Position numbers and translations under genes: made by a program
Shown here: positions 54,849 to 62,169 of the stretch, one piece after another
Numbering within the stretch: position 1 is the stretch's first letter
Layout of the letters: every line of letters starts with the position of its first letter
Source: an uncultured Dehalococcoidia bacterium
GTDB lineage: Bacteria; Chloroflexota; Dehalococcoidia; Lucifugimonadales; UBA3495
Length of the DNA: 64,000 nucleotides
NCBI GenBank assembly: GCA_951812625.1
Contig: CATOSP010000002.1
Location: 656,880-720,879 of the forward strand
Direction of reading: 5' to 3'
The notes under the pieces: generated by a model
Database searches by the model: none
Seen by the model: only the letters and a program-made list of their open reading frames with translations
Told to the model about the DNA's origin: nothing

Positions 54849-55142
54849 ATGCCCAACTACCCGAAATTCGCCGCCGACCTTTCGGCGGAAGAAACCGAAG
54901 AAGGGGCAAGCGAGATGGAAATCGCCTGGCAGGGAGACAACCCCTGCGACGGCTGCGGGCGGCACCACTACACGGAAGAAACGGCCTGCACCATCCCGGA
55001 CAGCCTCACGCGGCCAGGGGAAACCCCGCAGCATTGCCGGTGCTGGTACGACTGCGAACCCTGCTGCAAGTGCGGGGATGAGCCAGTTGTGCTGCACGGG
55101 CCGGTCTTGCGGAATCGGGAGGGAATGTCATGCCCCCCATAA
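54849..55142 (+). CDS. Cys-rich putative zinc protein, 97 residues
   Basis: Eight or more cysteines: CDGCGRHHY, AC, CRCWYDCEPCCKCGDE. This density suggests one or two zinc sites. AAGGAGA precedes the ATG. Overlaps the next gene by 13 bp. Confidence 0.6.
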   Translation: MPNYPKFAADLSAEETEEGASEMEIAWQGDNPCDGCGRHHYTEETACTIPDSLTRPGETPQHCRCWYDCEPCCKCGDEPVVLHGPVLRNREGMSCPP

Positions 55143-55384
55143 GGTTGCGAAGGGTTAGGCGTATCGCGGCCTTAGTCGCCCTGGCGGTGTTCGGAGTCTC
55201 GTTCATTGTGCTGATGGCATCGGCCAGATGGGGAGGCCCCGTAGACAGATGGATCAGGGCCAATGAGGGGACCGTGGAGCTCGCCGCCATCGCCACCTGC
55301 TTGGTCCTGATGTTGCTGGTAATGGTGTGGGGAGTCCTGTGGGTCGTGTGGGGACTGCCGGGGAGAGAGGAGGGAGGACGGTGA
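55130..55384 (+). CDS. Two-helix membrane protein, 84 residues
   Basis: Basic N-terminus (RLRRVRRI) then membrane segments at about 12-30 and 50-74, ending in GREEGGR. Resembles small phage membrane proteins of unknown role. Coupled to the next gene by GTGA. Confidence 0.55.
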   Translation: MPPIRLRRVRRIAALVALAVFGVSFIVLMASARWGGPVDRWIRANEGTVELAAIATCLVLMLLVMVWGVLWVVWGLPGREEGGR

Positions 55385-55626
55385 AGTTGCTTGAGTTCAG
55401 CCGGTCCCGGTACACCGTGACCGGACAGGAAGTATTTGACCTGCTGTTGGGAACCGCTATGGGCAGCATCGGAACGCTGATCAGCCTGTATGAGCTGCTG
55501 ACGGGCAATCTGTTTGGCTGGGCCGGTTTCGGGCTGCTGGGCCTCGCGGGGATAGCTGGGGTGACTCGCATCCTGGCCAGGTTATTTCAAGAGCAGAACA
55601 CACGAAGCAAGGGAGAACAACCATGA
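55381..55626 (+). CDS. Small membrane protein, 81 residues
   Basis: GTG start at 55381 with GGAGGGAGG upstream, overlapping the previous stop. Two hydrophobic stretches (about 18-38 and 45-65: LFGWAGFGLLGLAGIAGVTRIL). With the previous gene it may form a membrane pair (holin/spanin-like, only an inference). Confidence 0.55.
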   Translation: MKLLEFSRSRYTVTGQEVFDLLLGTAMGSIGTLISLYELLTGNLFGWAGFGLLGLAGIAGVTRILARLFQEQNTRSKGEQP

Positions 55627-56282
55627 CTGATTTGACACCGGAGACGGCAACAGGCGTCGGCGCACCCGATAACGATGCGTCTCTGCGCCTGTTCGTTGCG
55701 CTCGCAATCGACCCTGCCGGGAAGGACCACATCCGCCAGGTCCAGCGGGACCTGGAGAAGCTCCTGGGCGGCTACGTGGTGATATGGGAACCGCTGGACA
55801 ACCTTCACCTGTCGCTCAGGTTCCTGGGAGATACGCCACGGCGATGGCTGGACCCGACCCTTGAGACGCTAAGGGGAGTCGCGGCTGCTTACTCCCCATT
55901 CCCACTACAGACCGGGCGGATCGGGGCGTTCTCCCAGGACGGACGCCCGCGAGTCCTGCATCTTCGGGCCGGTCCCGAGACGGTGCGCTTCCTGGCCATG
56001 CAGGAGGCGGTGGAGTCGGCGGTCCAGTCTCTCGGACTGTGGCCACCATCCGATTACCCCTTCACCCCGCACGTCACCATAGGGCGGGTAAGCAGAGGTC
56101 TGAAGCCCTCCGCATACGGCAACCTGGAGCATACCCTGAACAACCTGGCCCTCGATGCGCGGATCGGCCCTTTCTGGCAGGTGGACAGCATCGGACTCTA
56201 CCAGAGCGAGTTTGTGGACGGGGAACCCACGTACCGATGCCTGGGAGAGGCCCCGCTTGAAGGGAAGGGCGGCGGAAGGTGA
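55623..56282 (+). CDS. thpR: RNA 2',3'-cyclic phosphodiesterase (ThpR/LigT)
   Basis: 219 residues, 2H phosphoesterase fold. The two catalytic HxS/T motifs are HLSLRFLG (about 61-68) and HVTIGRV (about 151-157), at normal spacing. Hydrolyses 2',3'-cyclic phosphate ends of RNA. In phages 2H enzymes can also degrade cyclic-nucleotide or 2-5A-type signals; whether this one does is unknown. ATGA overlap with the previous gene. Confidence 0.88.
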   Translation: MTDLTPETATGVGAPDNDASLRLFVALAIDPAGKDHIRQVQRDLEKLLGGYVVIWEPLDNLHLSLRFLGDTPRRWLDPTLETLRGVAAAYSPFPLQTGRIGAFSQDGRPRVLHLRAGPETVRFLAMQEAVESAVQSLGLWPPSDYPFTPHVTIGRVSRGLKPSAYGNLEHTLNNLALDARIGPFWQVDSIGLYQSEFVDGEPTYRCLGEAPLEGKGGGR

Positions 56283-56290
56283 GCAACCAA

Positions 56291-56394
56291 ATGGCCCATA
56301 AGGGCCACCAGGACGGCGCGGGCCTGGCCCGGAATGTACCAGTTGCCGAGACGCTGGCCGGAGCTGCAATGGCTACCAATGCACCAGTTGGGAG
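56291..56394 (+). repeat. 45-bp-period repeat, locus 3 (three units, first degenerate)
   Basis: ATGTACCAGTT at 56334 and ATGCACCAGTT at 56379 are exactly 45 bp apart. ATGGCCCATAAGG at 56291 looks like a first unit shortened by one base and shifted by two. Ends about 15 bp before the next ATG and overlaps its ribosome site region. Confidence 0.7.
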
Positions 56395-56403
56395 AGGAGA
56401 CCC

Positions 56404-56835
56404 ATGCCGGACTTAGAAGACCTGCTAATGGACACGATGGACGCGGTATCGCGCTTCCGCGTCGGCCAGCGGGAGGCGGTGGCCGCAGCCCTGGACGCTG
56501 GCAATCTGCTGGTCCAGGCCAAGGAGATCATCCCGCACGGCGGATGGTCGGAATGGCTGGGCAGGGTCGGGGTGAAACCCCGCACCGCCTCGGCATGGAT
56601 GAGGCTGTCCGCGATGGACGTGACGGTCGAGGAAGTGATTGAGAACGGCGGCATCAACGCCACCCTGCGGGGCAAGCCCAAATCGGCAACGGTTGCCGAT
56701 TTGACCGGCGGTTCAGACCTGGAGCGGGAGCTGGCCGAGGTAGAGGCGCGGATTGCCGACTCCAAACGGGCCTACTACGCCGAGCTCACGCACCGTCAAC
56801 GCCTGTTGCGGGACATATCCAGGCTGGCAGAGTAG
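56404..56835 (+). CDS. DUF3102-like phage protein
   Basis: 143 residues. LDAGNLLVQAKEIIPHGGWSEWLG...TASAWMRLSAM matches the DUF3102 pattern seen in phages and plasmids, a helical domain often next to ParB-like or helix-turn-helix parts. The C-terminal third is a coiled coil (ELAEVEARIADSKRAYYAEL). The DNA for PKSATVADL is a 23-bp palindrome found again near 62.17 kb. GGAGAGGAG precedes the ATG. Confidence 0.65.
   Translation: MPDLEDLLMDTMDAVSRFRVGQREAVAAALDAGNLLVQAKEIIPHGGWSEWLGRVGVKPRTASAWMRLSAMDVTVEEVIENGGINATLRGKPKSATVADLTGGSDLERELAEVEARIADSKRAYYAELTHRQRLLRDISRLAE
56680..56702. repeat. 23-bp palindrome, copy 1 (within a gene)
   Basis: AAATCGGCAAC-G-GTTGCCGATTT, 11-bp perfect arms with one central base, identical in its arms to copy 2 at 62170-62192. 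It lies in the DUF3102-like gene. Confidence 0.75.
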
Positions 56836-56940
56836 CCGCCCTGTGTAAATCAGTAGAGAGGAGAAAGGGATGGGAAAGTTGTAGAACGGGCCTGCGCTAA
56901 CTGCGGGAAGCTCGACCAATATCTGCCCTACGGTGAGCCT

Positions 56941-57234
56941 ATGTGCAGCCCGGAGTGTGGGGAGGCCCTTGCCAGGGCCGAAGTTGAGGCCCAGGGAGAC
57001 GAATATCTCGGCAGCTTGTATTTCCACCTGGCGGACGGAATCCCCAGCGCCGAGGACATTGCCGAAGAGTTCCAGCAGCTTCACGCTCAGGACCACGACC
57101 ACACCTGGGGGCCAGCCCAGGGAACCGTCTATGGCGACACCTTCGCCGATATGTCCGGTTGCCCCTGCGGGGCGGTCCGCCTGGTCTACCAATGGGGCGG
57201 CGAAACCGTGGAAGAAATCAGACTGCCCGGTTAG
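56941..57234 (+). CDS. Zinc-finger-type protein with disrupted start
   Basis: 97 residues from ATG 56941. In the same frame the DNA upstream reads ACANCGKLDQYLPYGEP, supplying a first CxxC that pairs with CSPEC after the ATG, so the intact protein should begin near 56870. There an ATG with a strong AGAGGAGAAAGGG site is present but in another frame, stopping after four codons. Either a one-base frameshift or a recoding event separates them. The C-terminal part has GCPCG. Confidence 0.55.
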   Translation: MCSPECGEALARAEVEAQGDEYLGSLYFHLADGIPSAEDIAEEFQQLHAQDHDHTWGPAQGTVYGDTFADMSGCPCGAVRLVYQWGGETVEEIRLPG

Positions 57235-57288
57235 TCGCAGGAGGACCGAAGATGGGGATGTTCACAATCACGTAAAAGGAGGTTAGCC

Positions 57289-57693
57289 ATGCCCAGGGAA
57301 CAACGGAGCTACGAGGAACTCATGGCAGCCCTGAAAAACCCGGTGTACGTGCCGAACCCAACGGATGAAGCGGAGGTCGGCAGGCGGCTGATGGATACCT
57401 GGCTGGAGCTTTTCCCTACTGCCGGAGCGGTCAGTAGGGTTATTCCATTCATAGATTCCTCTTCCATCATCGTCGTGGACGTGTCGATGGAATGGATGCC
57501 GGACAACCCCCTCGACGAAAAAGAAGAGTTCGGGGGCAACAGGTCGGCGACCGCCCGGCTTCCGGCAGGGGCCGACCCCCATGAGTATTGGTACGTGGCC
57601 TTTGGCCGCGCCGCGAAGCTCTGGGGGATGGTGGTGACTGACAACCCTCCTGCCGCAGGGGGTGAGGACCTGGAAAAACTCTGGGGAGACTGA
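57289..57693 (+). CDS. Hypothetical protein, 134 residues
   Basis: AAAGGAGG precedes the ATG. Central region VIPFIDSSSIIVVDVSMEWM and WYVAFGRAAKLWGMVV look beta-rich. Acidic, Cys-free. No family recognised. Confidence 0.6.
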   Translation: MPREQRSYEELMAALKNPVYVPNPTDEAEVGRRLMDTWLELFPTAGAVSRVIPFIDSSSIIVVDVSMEWMPDNPLDEKEEFGGNRSATARLPAGADPHEYWYVAFGRAAKLWGMVVTDNPPAAGGEDLEKLWGD

Positions 57694-57732
57694 GACCGAT
57701 GGGCAGCAACCACATGAGTAGGAGGGCTGAAG

Positions 57733-58098
57733 ATGCCGAGAGTCACGAATGAGTATTGCGAGGTCTGCGCCAGGCTTGTAGACCTCAGCCGGGAGTACGG
57801 CCCAAAGCGGAAGGTATACCCGGCCCCGACAGCCAGGGACATCTACAGGGAACACATCCTCAGCTACGACGGCGTGGAACCGCTGGCATCCCGCCCTCGG
57901 GAACCTATGAAGCGTCTCTACGTGCGGGACAGCGGGGTCAACAAGGCCATCGGCCACATCTGCGAGTGGGGCCACGTCAGCCTGGAGGAAGGGGCCTTCC
58001 CTGAGCCGGACGGCGGCGAGGCCCACGTCATTACGAGGCACTGGCCTCCCTCGGTGATCTGCCGGGCCACCGGCGAGGTCGTGCCGACGCGCCAATGA
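57733..58098 (+). CDS. Hypothetical protein with CEVC motif
   Basis: 121 residues. CEVC at 9-12 with later His and Cys (HICEWGH, VICRATG) could bind zinc. Basic middle. AGGAGGG precedes the ATG. Its stop overlaps the first ATG of the repeat at 58095. Confidence 0.6.
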   Translation: MPRVTNEYCEVCARLVDLSREYGPKRKVYPAPTARDIYREHILSYDGVEPLASRPREPMKRLYVRDSGVNKAIGHICEWGHVSLEEGAFPEPDGGEAHVITRHWPPSVICRATGEVVPTRQ

Positions 58099-58200
58099 AC
58101 CAATTGGCCGGACCAGCCCGGACACGCCGGCATGGGGTTATGCACCAGTTGGAGGCCCGGCCGGAGCTGGCCAGGGCGCTATGAATGTACCAGTAAGAGA
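58092..58200 (+). repeat. 45-bp-period repeat, locus 4 (three units)
   Basis: ATGAACCAATT at 58095, ATGCACCAGTT at 58140 and ATGTACCAGT at 58185, exactly 45 and 45 bp apart. A 19-base block ending AGCTGGCCAGGGCGC before unit three recurs before unit three of locus 6. A short frame (29 codons) runs from the first ATG and stops at 58184. Ends about 15 bp before the next gene. Confidence 0.8.
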
Positions 58201-58214
58201 CATGGAGGGTGTCC

Positions 58215-58433
58215 ATGAAAATCCGACTGATGGGGTCGCCGGACCTGGTGCGCCGGTACGCCCAACTCTTTGAAGAAGGGTTCGGCGTGAAGGGAAAGGA
58301 GTATGCGGCCCGCAATAGCAGCGACATTCGGTATTACATCGACCTGGACGACCGGGTAGCCGAGGCCGCGTTGGAGCGGAGTCCGGGCCAAACGATGTTG
58401 GCCGAACTGCCGGAGGCGAGGCATGACGAATGA
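58215..58433 (+). CDS. Hypothetical protein, 72 residues
   Basis: KIRLMGSPDLVRRYAQLFEEGFGVKG then YYIDLDDRVAEAAL: a small alpha/beta protein. GGAGGG precedes ATG 58215. Overlaps the next gene by 11 bp. No family recognised. Confidence 0.58.
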   Translation: MKIRLMGSPDLVRRYAQLFEEGFGVKGKEYAARNSSDIRYYIDLDDRVAEAALERSPGQTMLAELPEARHDE

Positions 58434-58704
58434 TGCCCTGGTGGAGCGCGTGTCCATCATCGCCGGTTGCGGACTGCCCGAACACTCGCGCAGCTTCGGC
58501 AATGAGAGGGACGCCGGGGACTTTGCCGCCTGCCTGGACGAAAACTACCTGACGGTGATCGCCTGGTCTGACGGGACCCTGACCGAGATCGCTTGCCTGG
58601 CGACGGAAGACCCCGACATGCCGGGGAGGGCGCTGATCGTTATGACGGTGATGGACCCCCGGCAGGTGGAAGGCATCTGGCAGGAAGGTCTGTACAACAC
58701 GTAA
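58423..58704 (+). CDS. Hypothetical protein, 93 residues
   Basis: Acidic alpha/beta protein (IIAGCGLPEHSRSFGNE, YLTVIAWSDGTLTEIACLATED). GAGG upstream. No family recognised. Confidence 0.58.
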   Translation: MTNDALVERVSIIAGCGLPEHSRSFGNERDAGDFAACLDENYLTVIAWSDGTLTEIACLATEDPDMPGRALIVMTVMDPRQVEGIWQEGLYNT

Positions 58705-58719
58705 CCAGAGGAGCCGGTG

Positions 58720-59073
58720 ATGCCCATTAGACCTGAAAACGCAAGCCGCTACCCCGCCGATTGGCAGGCCAGGAGCAGTTTCGTCCGGGTGTACCGCTCC
58801 GGGGGCAAGTGCGAGTGGTGCGGCGCGGCCAACGGAGAGCCCCATCCCATTACAGGGTCGAAGGTTGTCCTGACAGCCGCGCACGTCTACGACCGGCGAC
58901 CCGAGGCGGCTTCCCTGCTGAACCTTGCCGCCTTGTGCCAGCGGTGTCACAACCGGCACGACGCAGGAGACCGGGCGCGGGGGAAGGCCGTCAGGTCCGG
59001 GTCTGTCCAGGATTACGACCGTCGCCTCGCATCCCGTAAGGCCGAGGCGAAAGCCCAACGGAGACTCTTTTGA
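58720..59073 (+). CDS. HNH-type endonuclease, small
   Basis: 117 residues from ATG 58720 (GAGGAG upstream; GTG at 58717 possible). Zinc-binding CEWCG (about 32-36) and CQRCHNRHD (about 77-85), with the catalytic His in TAAHVYDR and Asn in LLNLAALC. Compact HNH fold as in phage nucleases. Second HNH gene of the element, unlike the first in sequence. Confidence 0.8.
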   Translation: MPIRPENASRYPADWQARSSFVRVYRSGGKCEWCGAANGEPHPITGSKVVLTAAHVYDRRPEAASLLNLAALCQRCHNRHDAGDRARGKAVRSGSVQDYDRRLASRKAEAKAQRRLF

Positions 59074-59124
59074 CACCATCCTTGCTGCACCCCTTAGCGG
59101 AAAGTAGGCGGAAGGCGAGGCAAG

Positions 59125-59337
59125 ATGATCTCCCTGGCAAGCCTGCGGAAGAATCTCGGAAAGACGTTCCTGGCCAAGGACGGCACCAAGGCGGGGCGGA
59201 GCCTGTGCGGGTACTGCGGCCACTGGCTGGCGCAGCACCGGAGGGAGACGCTCCCGGACGAGACCATCATCCGGTGCGACGTCTGCCCGGACGTTCTGCC
59301 CACCAGGGCCGGGACCTGCATAGCCTGGAAGCACTGA
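59125..59337 (+). CDS. 70-residue zinc-ribbon protein
   Basis: Basic N-terminus (RKNLGKTFLAKDGTKAGR), then CGYCGHW and CDVCPD, a plausible four-Cys zinc site with a final AGTCIAWKH. GGCGAGG upstream. No family recognised. Confidence 0.55.
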   Translation: MISLASLRKNLGKTFLAKDGTKAGRSLCGYCGHWLAQHRRETLPDETIIRCDVCPDVLPTRAGTCIAWKH

Positions 59338-59347
59338 GGAATCAGCC

Positions 59348-59509
59348 ATGAACAACTCCGCAACCTTTCAAGGACGGCCCGTTTGCCTGGATTGCGTCAG
59401 GCAATGCCCCGACTGTTCGAGAGAACGGACCGGGACACGAAGATGGACCCACGGGGCGGCTCACTTCCCGCCCTGCCCTACCCATAACCGAGACAAGACC
59501 TGGAGGTAA
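59348..59509 (+). CDS. 53-residue Cys-rich small protein
   Basis: Framed between two real genes with 5-10 bp gaps. Cysteines CLDCVRQCPDC near the N-terminus and PPCPTH at the end. GAGGA lies about 7 bp upstream of the ATG. Its final TGGAGGTAAG supplies the next gene's ribosome site. Confidence 0.42.
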   Translation: MNNSATFQGRPVCLDCVRQCPDCSRERTGTRRWTHGAAHFPPCPTHNRDKTWR

Positions 59510-59514
59510 GGGAT

Positions 59515-59940
59515 ATGACGACTCTGACCGGGACGCTGATTTCCTGCCGTAGCTGCGGCTGTGTCGATGAGGACTGCCTGTGCTGCGTCCTGCACTCCGG
59601 TATGCCGTGCTGGTGGGCCGAACCCGGCCTGTGTTCCGCCTGCGCCGGTGCAGACCCATGCCCAGGACTCAAACATATGGAGGCAATGAACATGGACGGG
59701 GAAGACTCCGAGGAAATGAAGAAAAGCCTGGAAGAGGTGCGGGGAATGCTCCGCGACCTGGAGGACCTGGGGGCCACGGTGGTCTACGCCCAGGAAGCCC
59801 AACAGTGCGATATGTGCGGGAAAGTCCGGGAACTGCGGCCCTACGGCCCCAACGGGGAGACCATCTGCCATGAGTGCGCCGCCAGCACCCCGGAAATGAG
59901 GGCGGCGGCGGAGCGGGCCATGAAGCGGTACTTGGACTGA
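59515..59940 (+). CDS. Cys-rich protein with two zinc modules
   Basis: 141 residues. N-terminal cluster CRSCGCVDEDCLCC with further Cys up to residue 50, a coiled-coil-like helix (EEMKKSLEEVRGMLRDL), then CDMCGKVREL...ICHECAAS, a clear zinc ribbon of the kind in phage regulators. GGAGG upstream. Confidence 0.65.
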   Translation: MTTLTGTLISCRSCGCVDEDCLCCVLHSGMPCWWAEPGLCSACAGADPCPGLKHMEAMNMDGEDSEEMKKSLEEVRGMLRDLEDLGATVVYAQEAQQCDMCGKVRELRPYGPNGETICHECAASTPEMRAAAERAMKRYLD

Positions 59941-59996
59941 GGGGGCAAGCGATCCGGGGATTCATCCAATAGACCTGGCATCAAGGAGGGACTGAA

Positions 59997-60575
59997 GTGA
60001 CCAGGAAGCGCCGTTACCACCTGGAGGATGCAGAGGCGGCAGCGGGGCGGCTCAGAGACGCGCTGGCCCCCTACTGCGAGAGGATTGAGGTCGCGGGGTC
60101 GGTCCGCCGCCGCAGGCCGGACGTGGGCGATGTGGAACTGCTCTGCATCCCACGCCCCGGCCAGACCGAGACGCTATTCGGAGTGGTGGAGTCCGGCACG
60201 GACAAATTGACCGTGGCAATCCTGACGATGATCGGGAGGGGCGAACTGGCCTACAGGCTGAATGCCAGGGGGCAGAGGGTTTTCGGCCCGAAGAACAAGC
60301 TGCTGACCGATGTGGCCAGCGGAATCCCCCTGGACGTATTCTCGACCGAAGCCCGGTGTTGGGGCATGGCGCTGGTGGTCCGCACCGGGCCAGCGGGCTT
60401 CTGCAAGGCGTTCATGCAGCGGTTCAGGGCGCTGGGGATGGCGGGCCATGCCTACGGGGGCGTCGAGGACGCTGACGGCAATCTTCTGGACTGCCCGGAG
60501 GAACAGGACGTATTCGACCTGCTGGCATGGCCCTGGTTGCCGCCTGAAGACCGTCTGGACGCTTCCAGCCCATGA
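59997..60575 (+). CDS. Small DNA polymerase beta-type nucleotidyltransferase
   Basis: 192 residues. Nucleotidyltransferase motif VAGSVRRRRPDVGDVELLCI (32-51): GS, Arg pair, then Asp45 and Glu47 where PolX has Asp-x-Asp; third acidic residue Asp113 in IPLDVF. The C-terminal EEQDVFDLLAWPWLPPEDR fits the PolX thumb end. It lacks the 8-kDa helix-hairpin domains, so is a minimal form, possibly repair or terminal transfer. GTG start with AAGGAGGG. Confidence 0.78.
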   Translation: MTRKRRYHLEDAEAAAGRLRDALAPYCERIEVAGSVRRRRPDVGDVELLCIPRPGQTETLFGVVESGTDKLTVAILTMIGRGELAYRLNARGQRVFGPKNKLLTDVASGIPLDVFSTEARCWGMALVVRTGPAGFCKAFMQRFRALGMAGHAYGGVEDADGNLLDCPEEQDVFDLLAWPWLPPEDRLDASSP

Positions 60576-60582
60576 GAAAGCC

Positions 60583-60691
60583 GGGAATGTACCCATTAGG
60601 AATCCCGGTCGCAGCGGCCGCGGCAAGGGTTATGCACCAGTTCCGGCCTCCTGCAGGTCCGCCGGCATGGGCCGGAATGTACCCGTTGGCC
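60583..60691 (+). repeat. 45-bp-period repeat, locus 5 (three units)
   Basis: ATGTACCCATT at 60587, ATGCACCAGTT at 60632 and ATGTACCCGTT at 60677, exactly 45 and 45 bp apart. A 46-codon frame starts at the first ATG and ends at 60727 with ATGA overlap to the next gene, so translation through the repeat is possible. Its units read MYPL, MHQF and MYPL. Confidence 0.82.
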
Positions 60692-60723
60692 AGTCTGACC
60701 ATACCAAAGGAGATTAAGGCGGG

Positions 60724-60936
60724 ATGAGAACATTCGTAATGTCATTCGACTGCACCGTCACCCTGCAAGTTGAAACACTGGAAGAATTTGAAAAGGGGAA
60801 GGAACAGTTGACCACCCTGTTCGATGCCTACTTTCTCGGGTCGATGCAGACTAGCGAATTTCCCAGCCACCAATGGAAATATCCGGCAGTCAAGATAACC
60901 TGTTTCGAAATAGAGGCGGACCAAGAAAGGCACTGA
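60724..60936 (+). CDS. Hypothetical protein, 70 residues
   Basis: Ferredoxin-like beta-alpha-beta impression: MRTFVMSFDCTVTLQVETLEEFEKG then YPAVKITCFEIEAD. AAAGGAG upstream. No family recognised. Confidence 0.6.
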   Translation: MRTFVMSFDCTVTLQVETLEEFEKGKEQLTTLFDAYFLGSMQTSEFPSHQWKYPAVKITCFEIEADQERH

Positions 60937-60937
60937 T

Positions 60938-61830
60938 ATGAAGAAAGCCAGGTGGCGCAAGGGCATCGTCGAATGGGAGGACCTGGACGATCCTGAAGTA
61001 ATGAACCTCTCCGTGGTCTTCAGTTGGGACGCACCGGCAGCGTACAGCAGGGCGGTGTGGTGGCGCGAGTTCGGCTACCGGGTCAGAGTGGGCGGGCCTG
61101 GAGTCTTCACCCCCAAGGTCAGGCGGATGTTCGACGGAGTGGCCGAGTTAGGCGGGGAGATTCCCGACACGGTGACGCGCCACAACGGGAACGCGACCTT
61201 CGCCAGCCGGGGCTGCGACGTAGGCTGCTGGTTCTGCGTAGTCCCGGCGATGGAGGGCCGGACCTTCACCCTGATTGAGGACTTCACCCCGCGCCCGATC
61301 CTCTGCGACAACAACCTGTCGGCATTGCCCGAAGACTTCCAGGACCACATCGTCAAGCGGTATCAGCAGACGGGTACGCCGCTCCTGGACGCAAATTCGG
61401 GTTTGAGCCAAAGACCTTCGACCGCACGGTGCTGCGCAGGTGGGAGGCCATCAACAGAGGTCCCTGGCGGTTCGCTTACGACGAAACCTCGGAAGGGCCG
61501 GACGTGGAGCGGGTCTGCCGGATGCTCAAGGACTATCGACCGAGGCGGAAGCGGGTCTACGTGCTGATCGGGAATGAGCCGTTCCAAGCCTGCATGGAAC
61601 GGATTCAGCAGGTGATCGCCTGGGGCTGCGAACCCCACGTCCAGCCGGTTATGAAGCTGGTAGCACTGGACAGGAAGCCGTGGGTCCGCGATGACTTGGA
61701 CTGGAACGAACAGCTACTACGGGATGTGGCCCGGTGGACGAACAGGTTTCGCTGGCGGCGCGTCCCATTTGAGGCGTACAGGAAGAAACGCAAATCCGAT
61801 TCTAAGGAGGGGCAGCTATGCTTGACCTGA
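60938..61830 (+). CDS. Radical SAM protein split by a -1 frameshift
   Basis: The first frame (60938 to a stop at 61567) carries the cluster motif CDVGCWFC and TPRPILCDNNLSALP, and becomes nonsense after DANSG at about 61402. The frame starting at 61405 continues EPKTFDRTVLRRW and runs to 61830 with VYVLIGNEPF and GCEPHVQPVMKL. Joined there, the protein is about 297 residues and uninterrupted. The junction is the heptamer GGGTTTG in the zero-frame phase of a -1 slippery site. Either programmed frameshifting or a one-base deletion. Function unknown; AdoMet radical enzyme. Confidence 0.8.
61399..61405 (+). other. Candidate -1 ribosomal frameshift site GGGTTTG
   Basis: G-GGT-TTG in the zero frame of the radical SAM gene, fitting X-XXY-YYZ. 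A -1 slip gives GGG-TTT then GAG-CCA-AAG, the frame that continues the protein. I did not identify an upstream ribosome-site-like stimulator or a definite downstream hairpin. Confidence 0.5.
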
Positions 61831-62045
61831 AGGAAATGAGGAACGATGCCCGGAATGTGTACGCGGCAGTAGAACAGTTCTGCCAGGACTACAACGAAAT
61901 CTACTCCGACTGCGATGATGGTCTGCACCAGGACGACCCGAAGCACACGGCATTGATGGAGGGCTATCAGCGGTTCTCCGAAGCCGCTCTGACCATGCAG
62001 GGCGCGATGGAAACCCTTGATGCTGCTGAGGCAGACGACCAGTAG
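61818..62045 (+). CDS. Hypothetical acidic helical protein, 75 residues
   Basis: Mostly helical (KEMRNDARNVYAAVEQFCQDY, ALMEGYQRFSEAALTMQGAME). AAGGAGGGG upstream. Starts inside the end of the radical SAM frame, which argues that that second frame is normally translated. No family recognised. Confidence 0.58.
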   Translation: MLDLKEMRNDARNVYAAVEQFCQDYNEIYSDCDDGLHQDDPKHTALMEGYQRFSEAALTMQGAMETLDAAEADDQ

Positions 62046-62055
62046 CGGGCCGGGC

Positions 62056-62165
62056 GGGAATGAACCCATTAACTCAACCAGCTCGACCGGACCAGGGCGG
62101 AGGTATGCACCAGTTAGAGTCCCCGGTGGAGCTGGCCAGGGCGCAAGGAATGTACCAGTCAGACC
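62056..62165 (+). repeat. 45-bp-period repeat, locus 6 (three units)
   Basis: ATGAACCCATT at 62060, ATGCACCAGTT at 62105 and ATGTACCAGT at 62150, exactly 45 and 45 bp apart. Shares the AGCTGGCCAGGGCGC block with locus 4. A 56-codon frame runs through all units and on to 62230. Last locus before the convergent serine recombinase. Confidence 0.82.
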
Positions 62166-62169
62166 GGGC

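Noticed and set aside
58138..59355. 405-codon minus-strand frame
   Set aside because: Antisense to five small genes including an HNH nuclease with intact motifs.
54284..62165. 45-bp-period loci as CRISPR arrays
   Set aside because: Only two or three units per locus, an 11-bp imperfect motif instead of a 25-35 bp identical repeat, spacers partly shared between loci, and no cas genes.
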